Of a stretch of 64,000 bases of DNA, positions 8,192 through 18,077 are shown piece after piece (position 1 is the first letter of the stretch; every line of letters starts with the position of its first letter). Made by a program: the position numbers and the translations under genes. The notes under the pieces were generated by a model. It ran no database searches and had not been told where the DNA came from. It was given only the letters and a program-made list of their open reading frames with translations. Origin of the DNA: Burkholderiaceae bacterium (GTDB lineage: Bacteria; Pseudomonadota; Gammaproteobacteria; Burkholderiales; Burkholderiaceae_C); the NCBI GenBank assembly GCA_024235855.1, contig JACKLN010000005.1, forward strand, positions 248,001-312,000, given 5' to 3'.

Positions 8192-9022
8192 TCAGCGCTG
8201 CTTGCGCGTGCGGCGCGCCGCGGCGGCGCCCAGCAGCGCCATGCCGACCAGCGCCAGCGAAGCAGGCTCCGGCACGTCGTTCGGCGGCTGCACCGAGCCA
8301 TTGCGCACGCTGAAGACGTAGCGGCCATCGACGTTGCTGTTCAGCGAGTTGGCAATCAACGCGTTGGGGCCACCGTCGAGCAGGGCGCCGTTGATGGCGG
8401 AACCGGTGAGCTCGAACGTGTTGCTGGCGCCGTTCGACCAGCCGACACGGGCCGAGCTGCCGCCCAGGCCGTTGGCGTTGCCGCCGCTGGCCTCGCCGGT
8501 CTCCCACAGGATCTGGTCGAAATTGAACTCGAAGTCGAAGTTGCCGGCACCGGTGTCCGAGCGATCGATCATGATCAGCTGGAAGCTGTTCAGCGGAACG
8601 GTTCTGTTCGCAAAGAAGCCGACGTTGATCCAGTTGACGCCGAAGGCATTGTGGCCATCGACCATGCCGGTGCCGTACTGGACCAGGCTGCTGCCATTGC
8701 CACGCGTGTCCACGTCGGCAAAGAACGGCGCGATGATCTGACGGTTGGTGTTGCTCAGGTTGAACGGGGTGAAGGTCGACAGCGGGCTGTCGAAGGTGAC
8801 GTTGCCGTTGTTGTTGACGTACAGCTGAGTGCGGTTGAGCCCGTAGAAGTTGGCGGTGAAGCCCAGGTTCACGAGGCCGGTGGAGCCGTCGTCGTTCGCG
8901 GCCAACGTGAAGTCCGTGAACTCCGAGGCCAACCGAATGGCACCGGCGTGGGCCGGCACCGCGGCAACCGCAGCAACGGCAAAGGCGCAAGCGGCGAGGG
9001 TGCGGGGAAGAAGGGTCTTCAT
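8192..9022 (-). CDS. PEP-CTERM sorting-domain protein with NIDO-like domain
   Basis: A 276-residue exported protein. It has an N-terminal signal peptide (residues 1-26, ending AHA) and a nidogen-like (NIDO) extracellular domain recognisable from YVNNNGNVTFDSPLSTFTPF and the FFADVDTR and NFDFEFNFDQILWETG stretches. The C-terminal PEP-CTERM signal is VPEPASLALVGMALLGAAAA followed by RRTRKQR. The tail is recognised by exosortase/EpsH systems and directs the protein to the cell surface or exopolysaccharide matrix. No exosortase is in the window. A terminator follows at 8124-8149. Confidence 0.93.
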   Translation of the reverse strand: MKTLLPRTLAACAFAVAAVAAVPAHAGAIRLASEFTDFTLAANDDGSTGLVNLGFTANFYGLNRTQLYVNNNGNVTFDSPLSTFTPFNLSNTNRQIIAPFFADVDTRGNGSSLVQYGTGMVDGHNAFGVNWINVGFFANRTVPLNSFQLIMIDRSDTGAGNFDFEFNFDQILWETGEASGGNANGLGGSSARVGWSNGASNTFELTGSAINGALLDGGPNALIANSLNSNVDGRYVFSVRNGSVQPPNDVPEPASLALVGMALLGAAAARRTRKQR

Positions 9023-9180
9023 GGGGGCGCTCCGTGGCGTGTTTGTTGGCTGACGAGCGTCACTCGCGCTCTCGACCGTCACCATGCAAGACGGATGCCA
9101 ACGCGTAACCCATTGAATTCAAAGAGACGTTTCGTCACCACCGGCGGAAGCTGTCAGGAATTCCGACAGAACATCATCCA

Positions 9181-10512
<1,332 letters not shown>

Positions 10513-10554
10513 CGCGGCCGCGGCACCCGCGGCACCCGGCCAGCGGCGTTCGCG

Positions 10555-11319
10555 TCACGCGGGCCTCCGCATCGCGCCCAGCAGTTCCTGAGAGCCGGCG
10601 GCCAGGATGCGCGCGTCGGAGCTCACGGTGACGAAGCGGAAGCCCTTGGCGATGCGGGCCAGCGCCACGTCGGGCCGCCCGTTGTGGATGCCGGCCTTGA
10701 CGCCGTGGGCGGCGGCGCGCGCGACGATATGGTCGATGGCCTGCTGCACCTTGGGCTCGACATCGTCGAACACCGGCTTGCAGCCCAGCGCCAGCGAGAG
10801 GTCGGACGGGCCGATGTAGATGGCGTCCAGCCCTTCCACCGAAAGGATCGCGTCCAGGTTGTCCAGCGCCTGCGCCGTCTCGATCATCGCGAAGGCCACC
10901 ACGGTCTTGTTCGCGTGCGCGGGGTAGTCGGCGCCGCCGTAGAGCAGCGCGCGCACCGGGCCGAAGCTGCGCGTGCCCTGCGGCGCGTAGTGCGTCCAGG
11001 CCACGAGTTTCGCGGCGTCGTCGGCGGTGTTGACCATCGGCGCGATGACGCCATACGCACCCGCGTCCAGCGCCTTCATCACGATGCCCGGCTCCAGCCA
11101 GGGCACGCGCACGATGGGCACCGTGGGCGTGGTGCTGATGGCCTGCAGCATGCCCACCATGGCGGGATAGTCCACCACGCCGTGCTGCAGGTCGATGGTC
11201 AGCGTGTCCCAGCCCTGGTGGGCCATGACCTCGGCGCTGAAGCCGTTGGGCACCGCCAGCCAGCCGTTGACGGCGGCCTGGTCCTGGGCCCACAGCGTGC
11301 GCAGGCGGTTCTCTCTCAT
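10555..11319 (-). CDS. garL: HpcH/HpaI aldolase, probably 5-keto-4-deoxy-glucarate aldolase
   Basis: A 254-residue class II pyruvate aldolase of the HpcH/HpaI family. Conserved stretches are TIDLQHGVVDYPAMV (acid/base His), the metal-ligand Glu in AMIETAQALDNLD, and AIYIGPSDLSLALG. In this setting it most likely splits 5-keto-4-deoxy-D-glucarate into pyruvate and tartronate semialdehyde, the GarL step after galactarate dehydratase. Specificity is inferred from neighbours, since the family also cleaves 4-hydroxy-2-oxo acids of aromatic pathways. GAGGAGAC precedes ATG 11319. A copy of the operator core AGTTGTACGA lies 65-74 bases upstream. Confidence 0.9.
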   Translation of the reverse strand: MRENRLRTLWAQDQAAVNGWLAVPNGFSAEVMAHQGWDTLTIDLQHGVVDYPAMVGMLQAISTTPTVPIVRVPWLEPGIVMKALDAGAYGVIAPMVNTADDAAKLVAWTHYAPQGTRSFGPVRALLYGGADYPAHANKTVVAFAMIETAQALDNLDAILSVEGLDAIYIGPSDLSLALGCKPVFDDVEPKVQQAIDHIVARAAAHGVKAGIHNGRPDVALARIAKGFRFVTVSSDARILAAGSQELLGAMRRPA

Positions 11320-11379
11320 CGGGGCGGTCTCCTCGTGGCAGATTGGGGCGTGGCGGGCCCGGACGGACACCGACGCCAA

Positions 11380-11393
11380 GTCATCGTACAACT
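11380..11393 (-). promoter_or_regulatory. second operator-like site before the aldolase gene
   Basis: Leftward this reads AGTTGTACGATGAC (11393-11380). It shares the 10-mer AGTTGTACGA with the palindrome at 12210-12219; the other half is degenerate (ATGAC in place of ACAAC). It overlaps the last codons and stop of the gntR gene and sits upstream of the aldolase, consistent with the regulator controlling this arm as well. Confidence 0.45.
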
Positions 11394-12147
11394 ATCCCAG
11401 TTCACCGGCGGCAGAGCGCCGCCGACGTTCACGGCTGTTGACCAGGTGGGTGCGCATCGCGGCCCGGGCGCCGTCGGCGTCCTGGCGCGCAATGGCGTCG
11501 AAGATGCTCTCGTGTTCCGCGTTCACGCGCCGCAAGTAGGCCCGCCGCGATGGGTCCACGGGCCCTGGAGGCACCGACGCCCCATCGGCGTCACCCTGCG
11601 ATTCCAGCCGTGCGCGCGGGATGATGCGCGCGCCGAAGGTGGCCATCAGCGCCGAGAAATGCGTGTTCTGCGTGGCACGTGCGATCTCGCCGTGAAAGCG
11701 GGCGTCGGGCGCCACCGCGTCGCGGCCGGCCTCGACCGCGTCGGCGAATTCGTCCAGCGCCGCGCGCATCACCGCCAGGTTGTCGGCGGTGCGCCGCTGT
11801 GCGGCCAGACCTGCGGCCTCGGTTTCGACACCGAGGCGCAGTTCCAGCACCGCGATCACGTCACGCAGCGTCTCCAGCTGCTGCGGGCCCAGGCTGAAGG
11901 CCGGCTCCGCCCCGGGGCCGACGACGAAGGTGCCGATGCCATGGCGCGTGGCCACCAGGCCGGCGGCCTGCAGGCGCGACAGTGCCTCGCGCACCACGGT
12001 GCGGCTGACACCGTAGGCCTGCATCACCTGGCCCTCGGTGGGCAGCTTCGTGTGCGGTGCCAGCCGGCCGTCGCGGATCTGCGCCGAGAGCTGCTCGACC
12101 AGGCCCTGCGCCAGGGTGCGCGGTCGTCGGAGAGGAGTGGTCTGCAT
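11392..12147 (-). CDS. GntR/FadR-type transcriptional regulator of the uronate genes
   Basis: A 251-residue regulator. The N-terminal winged helix (residues 10-75) holds LPTEGQVMQAYGVSRTVVREALSRLQAAGLV, followed by an alpha-helical FCD ligand domain (about 95-235) with the metal/ligand His-rich pattern (ARFHGEIARATQN, EHESIFDAI). It is divergent from udh and followed by the aldolase and glycerate kinase. It probably represses both arms and is relieved by a uronate or aldarate, like ExuR/UxuR/GarR-type relatives. That role is inferred from position and from the matching palindromes at 12211-12223 and 11380-11393. Confidence 0.93.
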   Translation of the reverse strand: MQTTPLRRPRTLAQGLVEQLSAQIRDGRLAPHTKLPTEGQVMQAYGVSRTVVREALSRLQAAGLVATRHGIGTFVVGPGAEPAFSLGPQQLETLRDVIAVLELRLGVETEAAGLAAQRRTADNLAVMRAALDEFADAVEAGRDAVAPDARFHGEIARATQNTHFSALMATFGARIIPRARLESQGDADGASVPPGPVDPSRRAYLRRVNAEHESIFDAIARQDADGARAAMRTHLVNSRERRRRSAAGELG

Positions 12148-12174
12148 GGCCCGATGAATCCACCGGCATCGCGC

Positions 12175-12203
12175 TTGACAGGCGACAGGGCGGCACCAAG
12201 AAT
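12175..12203 (+). promoter_or_regulatory. sigma-70 promoter of the udh operon
   Basis: TTGACA (12175-12180, consensus -35) and AAGAAT (12198-12203, 4 of 6 bases of TATAAT) are separated by 17 bases. The predicted transcription start falls near 12210, immediately before the palindromic operator. Confidence 0.6.
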
Positions 12204-12210
12204 GGAACGA

Positions 12211-12223
12211 GTTGTACGACAAC
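12211..12223. promoter_or_regulatory. palindromic operator in the gntR-udh intergenic region
   Basis: GTTGTACGACAAC has arms GTTGT/ACAAC around ACG, the size and layout of FadR-subfamily GntR operators. It lies just downstream of the predicted udh promoter -10 box and 64 bases upstream of the divergent gntR start, well placed to repress udh and autoregulate gntR. Confidence 0.6.
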
Positions 12224-12276
12224 CTATCACCTCGCGCAACACCAACTGCAGCGTCAGCCCTCGGCTTCGTTCCGCC

Positions 12277-13083
12277 ATGACCACCACCCTGCGTTTCAAC
12301 CGCCTGCTGCTCACCGGCGCCGCCGGCCATCTGGGCCGTGTGCTGCGGCCGCGGCTGAAGTCGCTCTGCACCGAACTGCGCCTGAGCGACGTGGCGACGA
12401 TGGACCCCGCCGGCCCGGGGGAGGACCTGCGCCCGGCGGACCTGGCCGACAAGGCGGCCACGATGGCCCTGCTGGACGGCGTGGACGCCGTGGTGCACCT
12501 GGGTGGCATCTCCACGGAACACGGCTTCGAGGACATCGCCGGCCCCAACCTGTTCGGCGCCTACCATGTCTACGAAGGCGCCCGGGTACATGGCTGCAGG
12601 CGGGTGGTGTTCGCCAGTTCCAACCACGTCACCGGCTTCTACACGCAGGGCGAGACGATCACGCCGCAGGCCGCGCCCCGGCCGGACGGCTACTACGGCC
12701 TGTCCAAGGCCTTCGGCGAGAACCTGGCGCAGTTCTACTTCGACCGCTGGGGCATCGAAACCGTGAGCCTGCGCATCGGCTCGAGCTTCGCCGAACCTGC
12801 CGACCGCCGCATGCTGGCCACCTGGCTGAGCTTCGATGACCTGGAACGCCTGGTGACCGCGGCACTCACGGCCCCGGTGGTGGGGCACAGCGTGGTCTAC
12901 GGCATGTCCGACAACCGGCTGGTCTGGTGGGACAACCGCAGCGCGTCGCACCTGGGCTACCGGCCGCAGGACAGCTCGGAGCCTTTCCGCGCCGCCATCG
13001 AGGCCCGCCAGGGCATCGTCGACCCGACCCTGCCCGCCGCGCGCTTCCAGGGCGGTGCCTTCGTGACCCAGGGGCCGTTCTGA
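12277..13083 (+). CDS. udh: NAD-dependent uronate dehydrogenase (SDR family)
   Basis: A 268-residue extended short-chain dehydrogenase. It has the Rossmann motif TGAAGHLG (residues 13-20), SSNHVTGFY near 114-122 and the catalytic Tyr140-x3-Lys144 in YGLSK. The closest recognised function is uronate dehydrogenase, which oxidises D-galacturonate or D-glucuronate to the aldarolactone. The tail GGAFVTQGPF fits that family. It opens the rightward operon with the lactonase and galactarate dehydratase, matching the first three steps of the oxidative uronate route. Galacturonate versus glucuronate preference cannot be told here. Confidence 0.9.
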   Translation: MTTTLRFNRLLLTGAAGHLGRVLRPRLKSLCTELRLSDVATMDPAGPGEDLRPADLADKAATMALLDGVDAVVHLGGISTEHGFEDIAGPNLFGAYHVYEGARVHGCRRVVFASSNHVTGFYTQGETITPQAAPRPDGYYGLSKAFGENLAQFYFDRWGIETVSLRIGSSFAEPADRRMLATWLSFDDLERLVTAALTAPVVGHSVVYGMSDNRLVWWDNRSASHLGYRPQDSSEPFRAAIEARQGIVDPTLPAARFQGGAFVTQGPF

Positions 13084-13150
13084 CACCCGCCAGGTCGACC
13101 CGCCGCCGCGCCGGGCCACCGGCGTCCCCCTGACCCCGTGGAGCCCCCCG

Positions 13151-14137
13151 ATGGACACCGGACCCACCCTGCCCTTCACCCCCAGCACCCGCCTGCCCGA
13201 CCCGCGCATCGAGATCCTGGACGAGCGCGGCCTGGCCCTGCGCCTGATGTCCGGCACCGTGGAGCAGCTGGCGGGCGGCTTCTACTGGGCCGAGGGCCCG
13301 GTGTGGTTCGGCGACGGGCGCTACCTGCTGTTCAGCGACATCCCGAACAACCGCATCCTGCGCTGGGACGACTGCAGCGGCGCGCTGAGCACCTTCCGCG
13401 CCCCGTCGAACCACGCCAACGGCCTGGGCCGCGACCACCTGGGCCGATTGCTGGCCTGCGAACACGGCACGCGCCGCGTCACGCGCACAGAGCATGACGG
13501 CCGGATCACCGTGCTCGCCGACCAGTACCAGGGCAAGCGCCTGAACTCGCCCAACGACATCGTCTGCCAGATGCAGGGCGAGCACCGCGGCGCCATCTGG
13601 TTCACCGACCCACCCTTCGGCATCCTGGGCTGGTGGGAAGGCGAGCCGGCCACGCCGGAACTGCCGCACGGCGTCTACCGCATCGACCCCGCCAGCGGCG
13701 ACCTGACGATGGTGCTGGACGACCTGCAGGGCAGCAACGGCCTGGCCTTCAGCCCCGACGAGACGGTGATGTACGTGGTGGAGAGCCGCGCAAAACCGCA
13801 CCGCGTGATCTGGGCCTACGACGTGGTCGGCGCCACGCTGAAGAACAAGCGCCTGTACGTCAGCGCCCAGGGCCCCGGCGCCTACGACGGCATCGCGGTG
13901 GACCAGGCCGGCAACGTCTGGTGCGGCTTCGGCAGCGACGGCTCCGTCGGCACCGACCCGGACGGCCTGGACGGCGTGCGCGTCTACGACCCCGAAGGCC
14001 GGCCGCTGCTGCACGTGCACCTGCCCGAGCGCTGCGCCAACCTGTGCTTCGGTGGCCCCAAGCGCAACCGGCTGTTCATGGCGGCCAGCCATTCGCTGTA
14101 CGCGCTGCACGTGAACGCGCGCGGGGCGGTGGCGTGA
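13151..14137 (+). CDS. SMP-30/gluconolactonase-type lactonase
   Basis: A 328-residue six-bladed propeller lactonase of the SMP-30 family. Visible are the metal-site Glu in YWAEGPVWF, the Asn in LNSPNDIV and the Asp in SNGLAFSPDETVMYV. It would hydrolyse the aldarolactone released by the upstream dehydrogenase to galactarate or glucarate. There is no signal peptide, in keeping with a cytoplasmic role. It starts 67 bases after udh and overlaps the next gene (GTGA at 14134-14137), so the three are one operon. GGAG precedes ATG 13151. Confidence 0.9.
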   Translation: MDTGPTLPFTPSTRLPDPRIEILDERGLALRLMSGTVEQLAGGFYWAEGPVWFGDGRYLLFSDIPNNRILRWDDCSGALSTFRAPSNHANGLGRDHLGRLLACEHGTRRVTRTEHDGRITVLADQYQGKRLNSPNDIVCQMQGEHRGAIWFTDPPFGILGWWEGEPATPELPHGVYRIDPASGDLTMVLDDLQGSNGLAFSPDETVMYVVESRAKPHRVIWAYDVVGATLKNKRLYVSAQGPGAYDGIAVDQAGNVWCGFGSDGSVGTDPDGLDGVRVYDPEGRPLLHVHLPERCANLCFGGPKRNRLFMAASHSLYALHVNARGAVA

Positions 14138-15693
14138 CGACACCACCGTCCACGCCGGTGCTGGTGCCGGTCCTGGTGAAGATGCACCCGGACGACAACG
14201 TCGCCATCGTCGGCAACCCCGGTGGCCTGCCCGCCGGCACCGTGCTGCCCGGTGGCCTGGTGCTGCAGGAGAAGCTGCCGCAGGCGCACAAGGTGGCGCT
14301 GCGCGACCTGCGCGTGGGCGAGCCGGTGCAGCGCTACGGCATCCCCATCGGCTACGCCAACCGAGACATCGCCGCCGGCCACTGGGTGCACGAACGGCTG
14401 CTCACGATGCCCGAGGCCCGTGCACTCGGCGGCCTGCCGATGGCCACCGCACCCGTGCCGGACGCCGCGCCGCTGGACGGCTACACCTTCCAGGGCTACC
14501 GCAACGCCGACGGCAGCGTGGGCACGCGCAACCTGCTGGCCGTGTCCACCACCGTGCAGTGCGTGGCCGGCGTGCTGGACGCGGCGGTGGAGCGCATCCG
14601 CCGCGAGCTGCTGCCGCGCTACCCGAACGTCGATGGCGTGGTGGCGCTCACCCACGCCTACGGCTGCGGCGTGGCCATCGACGCGCCCGGCGCGGAGATC
14701 CCCATCCGCACGCTGCGCCACCTGGCGAAGAACCCGAACTTCGGCGGCGAGGTGATGCTGGTCTCGCTGGGCTGCGAGAAGCTGCAGCCCGAGCGCCTTT
14801 TTCCGCCCGGCAGCATCGCCATCGCCGATGGGCTCGCCGCCCACCATGTGCGGCTGCAGGACGAGGACGGTTTCGCCGCGATGACCGCGCGCATCCTGCA
14901 GCAGGCCGATTCGCACCTGCAGCGCCTGAACGCGCGGCGGCGCGAAACGGTGCCCGCCAGCGCACTGGTGGTGGGCATGCAGTGCGGCGGCAGCGACGCC
15001 TTCAGCGGCGTCACCGCCAACCCGGCCGTCGGTGCCTGCACCGACCTGCTGGTGCGCGCCGGCGCCACCGTGATGTTCAGCGAGACCACCGAGGTGCGCG
15101 ACGCGGTGGAGCAGCTCACGGCCCGCGCCCGCACGCCCGAGGTGGCCCGGCGCATCGTCGACGAGATGGCCTGGTACGACACCTACCTCGCCCGCGGCGG
15201 CGTGGACCGCAGCGCCAACACCACGCCGGGGAACAAGGCGGGGGGCCTGTCCAACATCGTCGAGAAGGCGATGGGCTCCATCGTCAAGAGCGGCAGCCGG
15301 CCGATCGACGGCGTGCTGTCGCCGGGCGAGCACCTGGCCGGGCGGCACGGCCTGTTCTACGCTGCCACGCCGGCGTCGGACTTCATCTGCGGCACGCTGC
15401 AGCTGGCCGCCGGCATGAACCTGCACGTGTTCACCACCGGCCGCGGCACGCCCTACGGCCTGGCCGCCTGCCCGGTGCTGAAGGTGGCCACGCGCAGCGA
15501 GCTGGCCCGCCAGTGGCACGACCTGATGGACTTCGACGCCGGCCGCATCGCCAGCGGCCAGTGGACGATCGAACAGGCCGGCCAGGCCATGTTCGAGCAG
15601 CTGCTGGCCGTGGCCAGCGGCGAGCGCACCTGGGCCGAGCGCCACGGTCTGGCCAACGACCTGGTGCTGTTCAACCCGGCGCCGGTGACCTGA
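14134..15693 (+). CDS. garD: galactarate dehydratase (UxaA/GarD family)
   Basis: A 519-residue dehydratase with an N-terminal SAF-like domain (about residues 1-105) and a C-terminal UxaA-type Fe-dependent catalytic domain. Recognisable blocks are YRNADGSVGTRNLLAVSTTVQC, THAYGCGVAID, VSLGCEKLQPE, GMQCGGSDAFSGVTANPA and GTPYGLAACPVLKVATRS. It dehydrates galactarate to 5-keto-4-deoxy-D-glucarate, the substrate of the aldolase at 10555-11319. It starts at GTG 14134, overlapping the lactonase stop. The gene ends directly against the convergent glgC stop (TGATCA) with no room for a terminator. Confidence 0.92.
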   Translation: MTTPPSTPVLVPVLVKMHPDDNVAIVGNPGGLPAGTVLPGGLVLQEKLPQAHKVALRDLRVGEPVQRYGIPIGYANRDIAAGHWVHERLLTMPEARALGGLPMATAPVPDAAPLDGYTFQGYRNADGSVGTRNLLAVSTTVQCVAGVLDAAVERIRRELLPRYPNVDGVVALTHAYGCGVAIDAPGAEIPIRTLRHLAKNPNFGGEVMLVSLGCEKLQPERLFPPGSIAIADGLAAHHVRLQDEDGFAAMTARILQQADSHLQRLNARRRETVPASALVVGMQCGGSDAFSGVTANPAVGACTDLLVRAGATVMFSETTEVRDAVEQLTARARTPEVARRIVDEMAWYDTYLARGGVDRSANTTPGNKAGGLSNIVEKAMGSIVKSGSRPIDGVLSPGEHLAGRHGLFYAATPASDFICGTLQLAAGMNLHVFTTGRGTPYGLAACPVLKVATRSELARQWHDLMDFDAGRIASGQWTIEQAGQAMFEQLLAVASGERTWAERHGLANDLVLFNPAPVT

Positions 15694-16977
15694 TCAGCCG
15701 ACGCGCCCCGCCTGCCCGATCATCTCCGGCGTGATCAGCGTCACCCCGCCCGGCGTCACGAAGAACCCGCGCGCGCGGTCGGTGTCGGGGTCCAGGCCGG
15801 CCGTGAAGCCGTCGGGCAGCCGGCAGTGCTTGTCGACGATGCTGTGGCGCAGCCGCACGCCGCGGCCGCAACGCACGTTGGGCAGCAGCAGGCTGTCCTC
15901 GACGGCGCTGCCTTCGTCGACATGCACCTTGGAGAACAGGATCGAGCGCCGCACCAGCGCCCCGCTGACGATGCAGCCGCTGGCCACCAGCGACTGCAGG
16001 GCCTGGCCGCAGCGGCCACCCGGCTCGTCGAAGACGAACTTTGCCGGCGGCAGCTGACGCTGCTGGCTGAGGATGGGCCAATCGTCGTCGTAGAGGTTGA
16101 GCTGCGGCTGCACCTGCACCAGGTCCATGTTGGCGGCGTAGTAGGCGTCCACCGTGCCCACGTCGCGCCAGTACGGGCCCTGCGCCGTGGTGTTGACGCA
16201 GCTGCGGGCAAAGGGGTGCGCGTGCACACCGCCGCGCGCCACCAGCGAAGGCAGCAGGTCGTGCCCGAAGTCGTGGCTGGACGCCGGGTCGGCCGCGTCG
16301 CGGGCCAGCTCGGCCAGCAGCAGGTCGGCGTCGAAGACATAGATGCCCATGCTGGCCAGGGCGCGGTCAGGCCGGCCCGGCAGCGGGGCCGGGTCCGGCG
16401 GCTTCTCGGCGAAGGCCGTGACCCGGCCGCAGCCGTCGACGGCCAGCTGCAGCACGCCGAAGGCCGAGGCCTCGTCGCGCGGCACGTCGATGCAGGCCAT
16501 GGTGACCGCCGCGCCACTGGCCACGTGATCCGCCAGCATCACGGCGTAGTCCATCTTGTAGACGTGGTCGCCGGCGAGCACCAGCACCCAGCGCGCGTCG
16601 GCCTCGCGGATCAGCTCGACGTTCTGCGCCACGGCGTCGGCCGTGCCGGCGTACCAGGCCTCGCCCACCTGCTGCTGGGCCGGCACCACGTCCACGTATT
16701 CGCCCAGCGTGGCGGCCAGGAAGCCCCAGCCGCGCTCCAGGTGGCGGATCAGGCTCTGTGCCTTGTACTGCGTGAGCACGCCGATGTGGCGGATGCCGGC
16801 GTTGACGCAGTTGGACAGCGCGAAGTCGATGATCTCGAGCTTGCCGGCAAAGGGCACGGCCGGCTTGGCGCGGCGGTCGGTCAGCGGCCCCAGGCGCTTG
16901 CCGCGCCCGCCGGCCAGCACCATGGCGTAGGTCCGGCGGCAGAGTTCATCGGGCCGCGACGACGGGGAGGGCTGCAT
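15694..16977 (-). CDS. glgC: glucose-1-phosphate adenylyltransferase
   Basis: A 427-residue ADP-glucose pyrophosphorylase, the committing step of bacterial glycogen synthesis (glucose 1-phosphate + ATP to ADP-glucose + PPi). Motifs are AGGRGKRLGPLTDRRAKPAVPFAG (nucleotide loop and activator Lys), WYAGTADAVAQN and VLVLAGDHVYKMDY, then a C-terminal left-handed beta-helix (about residues 300-427). ATG 16977 gives the typical family N-terminus. No other glg gene is adjacent, so glgC stands alone here. Its stop codon abuts that of garD. Confidence 0.96.
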   Translation of the reverse strand: MQPSPSSRPDELCRRTYAMVLAGGRGKRLGPLTDRRAKPAVPFAGKLEIIDFALSNCVNAGIRHIGVLTQYKAQSLIRHLERGWGFLAATLGEYVDVVPAQQQVGEAWYAGTADAVAQNVELIREADARWVLVLAGDHVYKMDYAVMLADHVASGAAVTMACIDVPRDEASAFGVLQLAVDGCGRVTAFAEKPPDPAPLPGRPDRALASMGIYVFDADLLLAELARDAADPASSHDFGHDLLPSLVARGGVHAHPFARSCVNTTAQGPYWRDVGTVDAYYAANMDLVQVQPQLNLYDDDWPILSQQRQLPPAKFVFDEPGGRCGQALQSLVASGCIVSGALVRRSILFSKVHVDEGSAVEDSLLLPNVRCGRGVRLRHSIVDKHCRLPDGFTAGLDPDTDRARGFFVTPGGVTLITPEMIGQAGRVG

Positions 16978-17181
16978 GGCGCTGGTCTCCTGAACGCCCC
17001 GGCGCAACCCGGGCCTGGCGTGATGGCCGCAGGATGGTCGCACGGCGACCGCGGTACGACCATCGGCGGCTCGCCGCAGCGGTTGACCCGACGGTGTTCA
17101 GGGTTACTGCAAGCCGCGACGGGTGACTTGCCAGTTCAACCCAAGAATCATTGGTTTTCCCACCAACACGAGGAGTCCCCG

Positions 17182-18000
17182 ATGCGTCGTTTCCTGTCCG
17201 CACTGGCCGCAGCGGCTGCACTCGCCACGGCCCCGGCCCATGCCCAGGGCACCGGCAAGGTCGAGGTGCTCTGGCTCGGCCAGGCCACGTTCAAGATCAC
17301 CTCGCCCACCGGCAAGGTCATCGTCATCGACCCGTGGCTCAAGACCAACCCGAAGACGCCGGCCGCGTTCAAGGACCTGAAGGCCCTGGGCAAGGTGGAC
17401 GTGGTGCTGGTCACGCACGCCCACTTCGACCACGTGGCCGACGCCGCCGAGCTGGCCAAGCTAAACGACACCAAGCTCTACATGCCGCCGGGCCTGGGCG
17501 GCACGATGGCGTCGCTGGGCCTGATCGAGGCCGACCGCGCGCCGGGCATGAACAAGAGCGGCGTGGTCTCGCCCATCGGCCCGGACATCAAGCTGCACAT
17601 GGTGCGTGCCGAGCACAGCTCGGAATTCCGCTGGCAGGACCCGGCCACCGGCAAGACCCAGATCCTGCCCGGCGGCGAGCCGGTGGGTTGGATCGTCGAG
17701 TTGGAGAACGGCTTCAAGATCTACCACATGGGCGACACCGGCCTGTTCGGCGACATGCGCATGATCGGCGAGGTCTACAAGCCCGACCTGGTGCTGCTGC
17801 CCATCGGCGGCAACTTCACGATCAACGCCAACCTGGGCGCGCTGGCGGTGCGCGAGTACATCAAGCCGAAGTACGCACTGCCCATGCACTACGGCACCTT
17901 CCCCATCCTGGCGGGCAAGCCCGAGGATTTCGCCAAGGGCATGGAAGGCAGCGGCGTGCGCGTGGTCGTGCCGCAGCCGGGCGAGCAGGTCACGTTCTGA
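17182..18000 (+). CDS. secreted metallo-beta-lactamase-fold hydrolase (UPF0173-like)
   Basis: A 272-residue protein with a signal peptide (residues 1-22, ending AHA-Q) and an MBL fold. The metal motif is THAHFDHVAD near residue 75, with further ligands in MVRAEHSSEF, YHMGDTGLFG and PMHYGTFPIL. These are the marks of the UPF0173/YtkL group of metal-dependent hydrolases, whose substrates are mostly unknown; most members are cytoplasmic, so export is unusual. GAGGAG precedes ATG 17182. It is a single-gene unit ended by a strong hairpin at 18024-18059. Confidence 0.9.
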   Translation: MRRFLSALAAAAALATAPAHAQGTGKVEVLWLGQATFKITSPTGKVIVIDPWLKTNPKTPAAFKDLKALGKVDVVLVTHAHFDHVADAAELAKLNDTKLYMPPGLGGTMASLGLIEADRAPGMNKSGVVSPIGPDIKLHMVRAEHSSEFRWQDPATGKTQILPGGEPVGWIVELENGFKIYHMGDTGLFGDMRMIGEVYKPDLVLLPIGGNFTINANLGALAVREYIKPKYALPMHYGTFPILAGKPEDFAKGMEGSGVRVVVPQPGEQVTF

Positions 18001-18023
18001 GCGCCACAGGCGGCGCCCCATGA

Positions 18024-18059
18024 CAACGGGGGCAGCGGCTTTGGCCGCTGCCCCCGTTG
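18024..18059. terminator. strong hairpin between convergent genes
   Basis: A perfect 16-bp stem (18024-18039 paired with 18044-18059) has a TTTG loop. It lies 23 bases past the rightward hydrolase stop and 18 bases past the leftward acyl-CoA ligase stop. The U-tract is weak on both sides (CCTTTC rightward), but position and stem strength fit a bidirectional terminator. Confidence 0.7.
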
Positions 18060-18077
18060 CCTTTCAGCGCACCGCGG

